64,000 nucleotides of DNA, from NCBI GenBank assembly GCA_015067175.1, contig SVMX01000003.1:156457-220456 (forward strand), given 5' to 3'. Source of the stretch: Oscillospiraceae bacterium. Its GTDB lineage: Bacteria; Bacillota; Clostridia; Oscillospirales; Ruminococcaceae. Made by a program: the position numbers and the translations under genes. The notes under the pieces are model-generated. The model did no database searches, was not told the origin of the DNA, and worked only from the letters and a program-made list of their open reading frames with translations. This document shows positions 9,040 to 17,733 of the stretch, piece after piece (within the stretch, counting starts at the first letter, position 1; every line of letters starts with the position of its first letter).

Positions 9040-9396
9040 GTGATAAGAGTGAAAAATCATCTGGGTGAGATAACTATTTCTCAGGATTATTTTATGTCGC
9101 TTATCAGCAATACAGTGACAAACTGCTTCGGCGTTGTGCAGATGAATATAAGCAGCGCAAAGCAGACGCTGATGGCATGGCTGCCGTCAAAGAAAAAGGA
9201 CAAGAACGTGACAGGTATTTCGGTGCGCGTGGGCAAGGATAAGCTTGTGGTAGAGCTTCACATCACTGTTATGTACGGCGTTAATGTCGGCGCAGTCGTA
9301 AAAAGCATCATGAATAAGGTGCGCTACGCGGTTGAGGAGAACACGGGTATTTCCGTTGAGAGGGTCAATGTCTACGTTGATGGTATAAGGACCTGA
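9040..9396 (+). CDS. Asp23/Gls24 family envelope stress response protein
   Basis: GEITISQDYFMSLISNTVTNCFGV...VVELHITVMYGVNVGAV. Confidence 0.9.
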   Translation: MIRVKNHLGEITISQDYFMSLISNTVTNCFGVVQMNISSAKQTLMAWLPSKKKDKNVTGISVRVGKDKLVVELHITVMYGVNVGAVVKSIMNKVRYAVEENTGISVERVNVYVDGIRT

Positions 9397-9435
9397 TAAA
9401 TACTATTTCACTATTATAGGAAGGAAAATTCTTAA

Positions 9436-11079
9436 ATGAAGATAACAGGACAGCTTTTCAGAGATGCGGTAATCTCGGGAGCTAACAATATTTCAAATCA
9501 AAGACAGGCAGTCGATGAGCTCAATGTATTCCCCGTGCCCGACGGCGACACCGGTACAAATATGTCAATGACTATCGGTGCGGCTTTTGCGGAGATGAAG
9601 AATGCACATGATACTATAAGTGCGGGAGATGCTGCAAAAATAACAGCTTCCGCTATGCTGCGCGGCGCAAGAGGAAACTCGGGCGTTATCCTGTCGCTTA
9701 TATTCAGAGGTCTGTCAAAGGGTCTTGCAGGAAAGCAGGAGGCTGACGCAAAGGACCTGTCCGAGGCGTTCAAGCTCGGCGTTGACGCGGCTTACAAATC
9801 CGTTATGAAGCCCACAGAGGGTACTATCCTCACTGTTGCAAGAGAGGCTTATGAGAACACTGTTTCTCTCGGCGTAGAGGGCGGCGATGCGGCTGAGTTC
9901 CTCAAAGCTTATATCGAAGAAGCTGAAAAGACCCTCGCAAAGACCCCCGATCTGCTTCCTGCGCTTAAAAAAGCGGGCGTTGTTGACGCGGGCGGACAGG
10001 GACTTATCGTTATTCTTCAGGGCATGCTTGAAGTAATAAGCGGCGGTGCCATCATTAAGTCGGATAGCGAAACAAAGCCGTCTGCTCCTGCTGCTGTTGC
10101 GGCTTCGGGCATGGCTAACGAGGAGATAACCTTTGCATATTGCACAGAGTTTATCGTATGCAAGAAAAAGGACGCGAATGATGCGACTGCGCTGAGAGCG
10201 TTCCTTGAAACCATCGGTGACTGCGTTGTGGTAGTTGATGACGATGATATAATCAAGGTGCACGTTCATTCAAACCACCCCGGTAAAGCTATCGAGGAGG
10301 GATTGAAGTTTGGCGAGCTTACCAAGATGAAGATCGAGAATATGCGTGAGCAGCACAACAACATCATCAAGGCGGATGAAGCGGCTCAGCATAACAGAAA
10401 GGCTCCCGTGCCGCCCGAAAAGGATATGGGCTTTGTGGCTGTAGCAGCGGGCGCAGGTATTGAGGCGCTGTTCCGCGATCTCGGCGTTGACAGCATAGTA
10501 CGCGGCGGTCAGACAATGAATCCCTCGACAGAGGATATTCTTGAGGCTATCGGACAGACTCCCGCTCATAATGTATTCGTGCTGCCCAATAACAAGAATA
10601 TCATAATGGCTGCCGAGCAGGCTGTAGACCTTGCTGACAGAAATGTCTGCGTGCTTCAGACGAGAACCATTCCGCAGGGAATCTCCGCAATGATGGCGTT
10701 TGACCCCAACGGAGATTTTGTTGCCAACAGAAGCGGCATGACCGAGGCTTTCGGTAACGTTGCAAGCGGACAGATAACCTTTGCCGTGCGCGACAGCGAA
10801 TATGACGGTCACAAGATAAAGCAGGGCGAGATACTTGCCATGGATAACGGCAAGATAGTGTTTACCGAAACAGATGTTACAAAGTCGCTTGTAAAGCTTA
10901 CAAAGCGCCTTGTAACCTCTTCCAGCAGCTATATCACAGTGATCTACGGCTCCGATGTCAGCGACGAGGATGCTGAGGCTGCTTATGAGAAGCTTCGCAG
11001 CAAGATAAGCGACAATATTGATATAGTTCTGGTAAACGGCGGACAGCCTGTATACTACTATATTATTTCGGTAGAATAA
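9436..11079 (+). CDS. fakA: DAK2/DegV-type fatty acid kinase catalytic subunit (FakA-like)
   Basis: LNVFPVPDGDTGTNMSMT; RGARGNSGVILS; follows Asp23 as usual. Confidence 0.9.
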   Translation: MKITGQLFRDAVISGANNISNQRQAVDELNVFPVPDGDTGTNMSMTIGAAFAEMKNAHDTISAGDAAKITASAMLRGARGNSGVILSLIFRGLSKGLAGKQEADAKDLSEAFKLGVDAAYKSVMKPTEGTILTVAREAYENTVSLGVEGGDAAEFLKAYIEEAEKTLAKTPDLLPALKKAGVVDAGGQGLIVILQGMLEVISGGAIIKSDSETKPSAPAAVAASGMANEEITFAYCTEFIVCKKKDANDATALRAFLETIGDCVVVVDDDDIIKVHVHSNHPGKAIEEGLKFGELTKMKIENMREQHNNIIKADEAAQHNRKAPVPPEKDMGFVAVAAGAGIEALFRDLGVDSIVRGGQTMNPSTEDILEAIGQTPAHNVFVLPNNKNIIMAAEQAVDLADRNVCVLQTRTIPQGISAMMAFDPNGDFVANRSGMTEAFGNVASGQITFAVRDSEYDGHKIKQGEILAMDNGKIVFTETDVTKSLVKLTKRLVTSSSSYITVIYGSDVSDEDAEAAYEKLRSKISDNIDIVLVNGGQPVYYYIISVE

Positions 11080-13103
11080 TGGAGATAACATATCTGAAAG
11101 GCGTTGGCCCGAAAAGGGCAGAGCTATACAAAAAGATCGGCGTGGAAACGGTGGAGCAGCTTGTGGGGACATATCCCCGCGATTATGTTGATTTCACTGC
11201 TCCCTGCACGATATCACAGGTGCAGATTGGCGAGGTCTGCGCCTTTCGTGCGTTTGTGACGAAAAAAACAGCGCCTTTCAGCAGCTATGCGAGAATGGCG
11301 ATATACAAGGCGGTGCTGACCGATGAAACGGGCAGTATCACCGCTGTTTTTTTTAATGCGAAGTACACCTTTGAAAAGCTTAAAGAAAACGAGGAGTATC
11401 TTTTTTACGGAAAGATAACGGGCGACCTTATAGGGCTTCAGGTGTCGTCGCCGATGTTTGTGGGAGTGAACGAGGGTGGACTTATTCCAAAGTATCCGCT
11501 TACCGCAGGGCTTACAAATAACATGGTGTCGCAGAACGTGAAAACGGCGCTTTCTCTTGTGAACGAGCGCGAAACGCTTCCCGAGCGCATCACTGTGGCG
11601 TATAAGCTTATCGGGCGCGCGGAAGCGGTGCGGAAGATACACTTCCCGAAAAGCCGTGAGGAATACATCGAAGCAAGGCGCAGACTTGTCTTTGAGGAGT
11701 TTTTGACACTAAAGCTCGGACTTTCGCTTATGCGCAGCAGAGGACGCTCTTTAAGCGGCGCTGTAATGAGCGAAAAAAGCCTTTCGGAGCTTTATGCGGC
11801 ACTGCCGTTTGAGCCTACAAATGCGCAGCTTCGCGCCATTTCCGATTGTATTGCTGATATGAAGCGGCTTTACCCCATGAACAGGCTTTTGCAGGGTGAT
11901 GTCGGCAGCGGCAAGACTATGGTCGCGGCAGCAGCGGCGTATTTTTCGTATCTTAACGGCTTTCAGACGCTTGTAATGGCGCCGACTGAGGTGCTTGCGC
12001 GGCAGCATTACGCTACATTTGAAAAAATGCTGGGAACGCTTGGCGTTCGGGTGGAGCTTCTCTCGGGAAGCCTTACCGCAAAGCAGAAAAAAGAGGTGCG
12101 TGAAGCGGCGGCGAGCGGCGAGATAGATGTTCTGGTGGGAACTCAGGCGTTGATACAGAAGACCTCCGTTTTGAAAAAAACGGGACTTGTGGTGGTGGAC
12201 GAGCAGCACCGTTTCGGTGTTGCACAGCGTTCCGCGCTTGCAGAAAAGGGTGCGGCTCCGCATATCCTTGCGATGTCTGCAACGCCCATTCCGAGAACGC
12301 TTGCGCTCATTATGTACGGCGACCTTGATGTTTCGGTGCTGAATGAGATGCCAAAGGGCAGAATACCGATAAAGACCTACGCGGTGGATACTTCGTTCAG
12401 ACCGAGGATATATAACTTTATCAAAAAGCATATCGCAGAGGGCAGACAGGCATATATCGTTTGTCCGCTGGTTGAGGAGAGCGAAAACTCGCGCAGTGAA
12501 AAGGCGAGCGCGATAGAATACTACGAGCGCCTTTGTGCGGGTGAATTTCGCGATATCCCCGCGGGGCTGCTTTACGGCAGAATGAAGCAGGCTGACAAGG
12601 ACGAGGTGATGCGGAAATTCCGCGATAACGAGCTGAAGCTGCTTGTTTCTACGACTGTAATAGAGGTAGGAATAGACGTTCCCAATGCGAATGTGATGCT
12701 TATTGAGAATGCGGAGCAGTTCGGGCTTTCCCAGCTCCATCAGCTTCGCGGTCGAGTGGGTCGCGGCAGCGAGCAGAGCTACTGCGTGCTCATGACCGAT
12801 AACGGCAGTGAATACACAAAGGCGCGAACTGACGCGATGGTAAAGACCACGGACGGCTTTGAGATAGCAAAGCAGGACCTTGCACTGCGCGGACCGGGTA
12901 ATTTCTTCGGGCGGCAGCAGCACGGACTTCCGCCGTTAAAGGTCGCTGACATAGCTGACGACGCGGAGGTGCTGTACGAGGTAGACGCACTTTCGCAAAA
13001 GCTTCTTTCCGAGGACGCGCTGCTGCTTTCTCCCGAAAACGCAGAGCTTCGGGGGAATGTTGAGCAGCTTTTCGGACAAAATGATATATACGGGTGGAAT
13101 TGA
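11079..13103 (+). CDS. recG: ATP-dependent DNA helicase RecG
   Basis: LQGDVGSGKTMVAAAAA, DEQHRFGVAQR, MSATPIPRTLAL, QLRGRVGRG motifs. Confidence 0.96.
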   Translation: MEITYLKGVGPKRAELYKKIGVETVEQLVGTYPRDYVDFTAPCTISQVQIGEVCAFRAFVTKKTAPFSSYARMAIYKAVLTDETGSITAVFFNAKYTFEKLKENEEYLFYGKITGDLIGLQVSSPMFVGVNEGGLIPKYPLTAGLTNNMVSQNVKTALSLVNERETLPERITVAYKLIGRAEAVRKIHFPKSREEYIEARRRLVFEEFLTLKLGLSLMRSRGRSLSGAVMSEKSLSELYAALPFEPTNAQLRAISDCIADMKRLYPMNRLLQGDVGSGKTMVAAAAAYFSYLNGFQTLVMAPTEVLARQHYATFEKMLGTLGVRVELLSGSLTAKQKKEVREAAASGEIDVLVGTQALIQKTSVLKKTGLVVVDEQHRFGVAQRSALAEKGAAPHILAMSATPIPRTLALIMYGDLDVSVLNEMPKGRIPIKTYAVDTSFRPRIYNFIKKHIAEGRQAYIVCPLVEESENSRSEKASAIEYYERLCAGEFRDIPAGLLYGRMKQADKDEVMRKFRDNELKLLVSTTVIEVGIDVPNANVMLIENAEQFGLSQLHQLRGRVGRGSEQSYCVLMTDNGSEYTKARTDAMVKTTDGFEIAKQDLALRGPGNFFGRQQHGLPPLKVADIADDAEVLYEVDALSQKLLSEDALLLSPENAELRGNVEQLFGQNDIYGWN

Positions 13104-13852
13104 TGACAGCAAAGAAATTGCTTGAGAAAATTGCAGAGGAATACAAGTCTATACTCGGCGCAAAGCTTGCGGGAATATACGTTCATGGCTCGCTTGCGTT
13201 TGGGTGCTATAACGACAAAACTAGCGACATGGATTTTATCGCTGCGGTGAACAAGCCGCTTTCTCTCGATGAGAAAAAGGCGATTATAGCTTCGCTTTCA
13301 CAGCTTGAGAACAACGCGCCCGAAAAAGGCTTTGAGATGAGCGTGGTGCTTGCGGAGTGTTGCAAAAAATTCGTGTATCCCACGCCGTTTGAGCTGCATT
13401 ATTCCGCAGTCTACAGACAGGACGCAGCGAATGATATCGAGGCTTTTTGCGAGCGTATGCACGGCAAGGACCATGACCTTGCGGCACATTTTACCGTTAT
13501 ACGTGAGGTCGGCTTTGCTGTCTGCGGAGAGCCTATCTCAAAGCTGTTCGGGGAAGTGCCGAGGGAGTGCTATCTTGACAGCATAACGCGCGACATAGCA
13601 GGCGCTGCCGAGGACATCGAATACAACCCTGTTTACTACACGCTGAATCTGTGCCGCGTGCTTTCGTATATCGAAAGCGGCAAGGTGCATTCAAAGGAAC
13701 AGGGCGCACAATGGGCTATGGAAAATGTGCCGCCTGTGTTTTCGGCTGTGATAAGCGAAGCGCTTGATTGCTACCGCACTGCGGAGCCGTTTCCCGAGGA
13801 TATGCCGATGACGGCGTTTGCGGAATATATGCTTAGCCGAATAAACAGATGA
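13103..13852 (+). CDS. Aminoglycoside nucleotidyltransferase-like protein (AadA/ANT(9)-like, DUF4111 C-terminal domain)
   Basis: GIYVHGSLAFGCYNDKTSDMDFIAAV nucleotidyltransferase GS-x-DxD motif; ATG overlaps recG stop. Confidence 0.75.
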   Translation: MTAKKLLEKIAEEYKSILGAKLAGIYVHGSLAFGCYNDKTSDMDFIAAVNKPLSLDEKKAIIASLSQLENNAPEKGFEMSVVLAECCKKFVYPTPFELHYSAVYRQDAANDIEAFCERMHGKDHDLAAHFTVIREVGFAVCGEPISKLFGEVPRECYLDSITRDIAGAAEDIEYNPVYYTLNLCRVLSYIESGKVHSKEQGAQWAMENVPPVFSAVISEALDCYRTAEPFPEDMPMTAFAEYMLSRINR

Positions 13853-13869
13853 TACATCAGGAGGAAGTT

Positions 13870-14631
13870 ATGGCGGACAAAGAGCTTGAGCTTAAAATGG
13901 AGCGTTGGCGTTATCCGCGCTTTTTTACAGAAAATATATCCGAAACTGCTGCTGTGCTGACAGCGGAGGATTCAAAGCACGCTGTTCAGGTGCTTCGTAT
14001 GAGAACGGGCGACTATGCCGTTATTTGTGACGGAAAGGGCATGGACTATCTCGGTCAGCTTTCCTCAACAGAGGGCGAATGTGTGTTTGATGTGCTGGAA
14101 AAGTCTAAGAACGAGGCTGAGCCGAATATACATCTGCGGCTTTTTCAGGCAATGCCAAAGGGCGATAAGATGGAGTTTATCGTGCAGAAGGCAGTCGAAT
14201 GCGGCGCGTGTGAGATAATCCCGTTTTTTTCTAAGCGCTGTGTTTCGCGTCCCGACAAAAAGCAGATGGCGAAAAAGACCGAGCGCTATCGCCGTATAGC
14301 TTATGAGGCTGCAAAGCAGTGCGGCAGAGGCGTTATCCCGCAGGTTGGCGAGGCGGTTGAATTTTCCGCACTGTTTGATATGATTTCGGAAGAAAATACG
14401 GGTATACTGTTTTATGAGTGCGCAGAGCTTTCGCTGAAAGAGGCTGTTTCGGACTTTAAACAGAATGTGGATATCATCATCGGAAGCGAGGGCGGCTTTG
14501 AGCAGAGCGAGGCTGCCGCGCTTGCGGAGCATGGCTTTGTTCCTGTGTCGCTGGGAAAGCGTATCCTCAGATGTGAGACCGCGCCTGTTGCGGCGATATC
14601 CGTTTTGATGAATATCACAGGAAATATGTGA
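13870..14631 (+). CDS. rsmE: 16S rRNA (uracil(1498)-N(3))-methyltransferase
   Basis: RYPRFFTENI...HAVQVLRMRTGD...IIGSEGGFEQSEAAAL...LGKRILRCETAPVAAISVLM; start set by RBS caggagg. Confidence 0.92.
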   Translation: MADKELELKMERWRYPRFFTENISETAAVLTAEDSKHAVQVLRMRTGDYAVICDGKGMDYLGQLSSTEGECVFDVLEKSKNEAEPNIHLRLFQAMPKGDKMEFIVQKAVECGACEIIPFFSKRCVSRPDKKQMAKKTERYRRIAYEAAKQCGRGVIPQVGEAVEFSALFDMISEENTGILFYECAELSLKEAVSDFKQNVDIIIGSEGGFEQSEAAALAEHGFVPVSLGKRILRCETAPVAAISVLMNITGNM

Positions 14632-14669
14632 TTTTTTTGGAGCTTTTAACCAAAAATCAACTCTGAGTA

Positions 14670-14698
14670 TTGCAAAAATTCGTAAAAAGGTATATACT
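14670..14698 (+). promoter_or_regulatory. Putative promoter
   Basis: TTGCAA - 17 bp - TATACT upstream of the small acidic membrane protein gene. Confidence 0.6.
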
Positions 14699-14742
14699 GT
14701 AGGATATAGAATTGTTCATTGAACGATAGGAGGATAAATATT

Positions 14743-15039
14743 ATGGCTAAAGGTTTTGGCTTAGCGCTTGTAGGTCTGCTTGCTGTTGCAGGCGGTGTTG
14801 CAGCTGCTGCTATTCTTACAAAAAAGAAGCTCGAAAAGGAGAATGAGGCTGATTACTACGATGAGTGGGACGACGCTGAGTGGCTCGACGACGATGATTT
14901 CGATTTCGACGATGCTGACGAGTGCATTTCCGACACCGCTGCTGATGCCGCTGCCGCTGTTGCAGAGGTAAACAAGCAGAATGACGAGCTTATCGAGGAG
15001 GAGAGCGCCGCTGCTGAGGACGCAGAGGGTCAGCTTTAA
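14743..15039 (+). CDS. Small single-TM protein with a highly acidic tail
   Basis: MAKGFGLALVGLLAVAGGVAAAAILTKKK then DEWDDAEWLDDDDFDFDDADE; RBS aggagg. Confidence 0.75.
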   Translation: MAKGFGLALVGLLAVAGGVAAAAILTKKKLEKENEADYYDEWDDAEWLDDDDFDFDDADECISDTAADAAAAVAEVNKQNDELIEEESAAAEDAEGQL

Positions 15040-15102
15040 TTTCGTGGCTTAACAGGGCGTGCATTGCATTGCCCTGTTTTTGCGTGTGTTTGGAGGAGTT
15101 AT

Positions 15103-16119
15103 ATGAAAAAAAGTATTTTTTGCGCACTTTTGTGCGGCTGCCTGCTGTTGAGCGGCTGTGGCGGTGATACACAGAGCGACACTGCTTCTGCACAGGGCAG
15201 CAGCGGAGCTTCCGTTGATACTGACAGCGGTGCTGCAAGCTCTGACGGCGGAGATGTTTCTCAGGAAAGCTCGCAGACTGCTGCGCAGACAACTGATACA
15301 AAGCCGCAGCAGACCGAGTCCGTTCCTGCGGAAAGCACTTCGCAGACCGAAAGCTCTGATGTTGAGGCAACAGATACCTATGCCGAGATGATGAAGCTGT
15401 ATGATAACAGCTATCTCGGACTTCCGCGCGCAGACGCGACTTATGTTTTCAGCAGCACGGGTGCAAGCGCAGAGATAAACGGCGAGCTGTGTTACTGCGT
15501 TTCCTGTAGTGAGGAACATGATGGCGAGCTGTATTATATGTGTGATTTTTACATAACAGAGAACGGCACGGCGGTATACCGCTACTATTTGGCAGAGGAA
15601 CAGTATGTTCTGCTTCCCGAAAACAAGGGCTTTTTGCAAATGGACCCTGAGGTGCAGACGCCTGACGAGATATTCGCTGTCGCAAATGAGCTTTATGCTT
15701 ATTTTGACCTTTGCGCACTTGATGGCATTCCAGAGTGTACTCTTGATGTAGAGATTGACGGATTTACTCATGTGTACAACATGGTCGCTGACGAGCGTTT
15801 AGATACTAAGCCGGAGCTGCTGAATGCTCTGAGCTGTTATTTCTCCTCAGATATAATCAACTCTCTTATGGATTCGTCGCAGTATCGTGAGGGCCCTGAC
15901 GGAATGTTGTATTCCGCAGGCGGCGCAAGAGGCAGCAATATCTATTATATTGATACAACGTATGAGCTTACACAGCTCACGGTTGACACAGCTGTTTTTA
16001 CCGCGTACTCGACCTATTCGGACGAGATAACAGATTCTGTTCATACTGAAGAATATGTATACAATGCAGTGAAGCAGGACGGCAGATGGGTGTTTACCAA
16101 TTTTGATTTGCCGTATTAA
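15103..16119 (+). CDS. Lipoprotein of unknown function
   Basis: MKKSIFCALLCGCLLLSGCGG lipobox; Ser/Gln/Thr-rich linker; RBS ggaggag. Confidence 0.8.
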   Translation: MKKSIFCALLCGCLLLSGCGGDTQSDTASAQGSSGASVDTDSGAASSDGGDVSQESSQTAAQTTDTKPQQTESVPAESTSQTESSDVEATDTYAEMMKLYDNSYLGLPRADATYVFSSTGASAEINGELCYCVSCSEEHDGELYYMCDFYITENGTAVYRYYLAEEQYVLLPENKGFLQMDPEVQTPDEIFAVANELYAYFDLCALDGIPECTLDVEIDGFTHVYNMVADERLDTKPELLNALSCYFSSDIINSLMDSSQYREGPDGMLYSAGGARGSNIYYIDTTYELTQLTVDTAVFTAYSTYSDEITDSVHTEEYVYNAVKQDGRWVFTNFDLPY

Positions 16120-16139
16120 TGTATGTTAAATAACCATTT

Positions 16140-16345
16140 CGGCGGAGATTTCTCCGCCGATGAGACCGCCGAAACATCCGCACTGCCCGCGTCATAGCCG
16201 AGCACGCGCTCGGTTAGTACAGTTGTGCGGATAGCAGTGTTTTTTGACCGAAGTGAATTCGGTCAAAAAAGTTATCAAAAACGCCCGCTTCGCGGGCAGA
16301 AACATAGTTTTTCGACAAGCTGTTCGGCGGAGATTTCTCCGCCGA
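16140..16345. repeat. Multi-hairpin intergenic cassette bounded by two identical 21-bp palindromes
   Basis: cggcggagatttctccgccga at 16140-16160 and 16325-16345; internal perfect stems at 16176/16225, 16198/16208, 16240/16258, 16283/16292. Confidence 0.7.
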
Positions 16346-16357
16346 TTTTTATTTTTT
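16325..16357 (+). terminator. Rho-independent terminator formed by the second palindrome copy
   Basis: cggcggaga-tt-tctccgccg followed by atttttatttttttt. Confidence 0.75.
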
Positions 16358-16368
16358 TGGAAAAAGTA

Positions 16369-16426
16369 TTGACAAGAACTGTATTAGGTGATATAATACA
16401 ACTGTACCAAGCAAAATAATACAGTT
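16369..16426 (+). promoter_or_regulatory. Promoter and candidate autoregulatory operator of GntR-ABC operon
   Basis: TTGACA - 17 bp - TATAAT (16369-16397); perfect inverted repeat AACTGTATT (16377-16385)/AATACAGTT (16418-16426). Confidence 0.75.
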
Positions 16427-16453
16427 GATACATACAGAAAAGGAGGTCAGAGT

Positions 16454-16837
16454 GTGCTTGATATAAGGCTTGAGGGCAAGGCGCCCATTTATGAGCAGGT
16501 TTACGGCGGCATTGCGCAGCTTATCTCCTCTGGGCGGCTGAAGCCTGAGGAAAGACTGCCTGCGGTGCGTGAGGTCGCAAAGCATCTTGGCATAAATCCG
16601 AATACGGTGCAAAAGGCTTATGCGCAGCTTGAGCAGGCAGGGCTGATATATTCCATACCTGCAAAGGGCAGCTATGTTGCGGCTGAGGATAACGCGGCTG
16701 CGGCACTCCGTGAGGAGTCGCTGAAGCGGCTGCACACCGAAATGGTAAGCGCCCATAAAATCGGCGTTATTTACGATGATGTCATTGGGTTGGTCAATGA
16801 GATATGGTCTGACGACGGAAAAGGGGGAAATTTATGA
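16454..16837 (+). CDS. GntR family (YtrA subfamily) transcriptional regulator
   Basis: PIYEQVYGGIAQLISSGRLKPEERLPAVREVAKHLGINPNTVQKAYAQLEQAGLIYS. Confidence 0.93.
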   Translation: MLDIRLEGKAPIYEQVYGGIAQLISSGRLKPEERLPAVREVAKHLGINPNTVQKAYAQLEQAGLIYSIPAKGSYVAAEDNAAAALREESLKRLHTEMVSAHKIGVIYDDVIGLVNEIWSDDGKGGNL

Positions 16838-17733
16838 TAGAGATAAAAAACGCGGTCATGCGTTTTGAGGACAAAAACGTGCTTGACGGGGTGAGTATAG
16901 CTATCCCCGAGGGCTGCGCATATGGACTGCTTGGCAGTAACGGCGCGGGCAAGTCAACACTTTTGAGAATGCTTTCGGGTATCTACCGTCCGTATTCGGG
17001 TGAGGTGCTTATTGACGGAATGCCTGTATACAACAATGTTCCGATAAAGGAGCGCGTATTTTTCATAAACGATGAAACGATACAGTTCAATGATATGACG
17101 CTGTTTGAGATGCGCGACTACTACAGACGGTTTTACACAAGCTTTGATGACGCGCTGTTTGAAAAGCTTCACGCCGCTGTGGAGCTGCCCATGAAAAAAC
17201 GCCTCAGCACCTTTTCAAAGGGCATGAAGCGACAGGCGGCAGTGATATGCGGCATAGCGTGTAAAACTCCGTATCTGTTTCTTGACGAGGCGTTTGACGG
17301 ACTTGACCCGACTATGCGAATAATTGTGAAGCAGATGCTTATTGACGCGATGCTTGATAACTCGCTGACCGTAATATTCTCGTCGCACAATCTCGGCGAG
17401 ATAGACGAGTTCTGCGACCGTGTGGGACTTCTCCATGCGGGCAAGGTCGTATTCGACCGCGAGCTTGACAATGTTAAGGGCAGCGTAGTGAAGATTCAGA
17501 CTGCGTTTGACCGCTCTGTTACAAAGGACGATTTCAGCGGCTTTGAGGTGCTGCATATCGAGTCCACGGGCAGTGTTACCCACTTGATAGCAAAGGGTGA
17601 TCGCGAGGCGATAAGAAACGGCGTTAATGCGCTTTCTCCCAAGATATATGATGAGGTTCCGCTGAGCCTTGAGGAGATATTTGTTTATGAAATGGAGGTG
17701 CTCGGCTATGACAGCTCAAAGCTGGACAGGTAA
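16834..17733 (+). CDS. ABC transporter ATP-binding protein
   Basis: LLGSNGAGKSTLLRMLSG Walker A; LFLDEAFDGLDPTMR Walker B. Confidence 0.95.
   Translation: MIEIKNAVMRFEDKNVLDGVSIAIPEGCAYGLLGSNGAGKSTLLRMLSGIYRPYSGEVLIDGMPVYNNVPIKERVFFINDETIQFNDMTLFEMRDYYRRFYTSFDDALFEKLHAAVELPMKKRLSTFSKGMKRQAAVICGIACKTPYLFLDEAFDGLDPTMRIIVKQMLIDAMLDNSLTVIFSSHNLGEIDEFCDRVGLLHAGKVVFDRELDNVKGSVVKIQTAFDRSVTKDDFSGFEVLHIESTGSVTHLIAKGDREAIRNGVNALSPKIYDEVPLSLEEIFVYEMEVLGYDSSKLDR

Noticed and set aside
11751-12923. 390-aa minus-strand ORF antisense to recG
   Set aside because: Shadow ORF; His/Arg/Leu-rich composition typical of antisense frames
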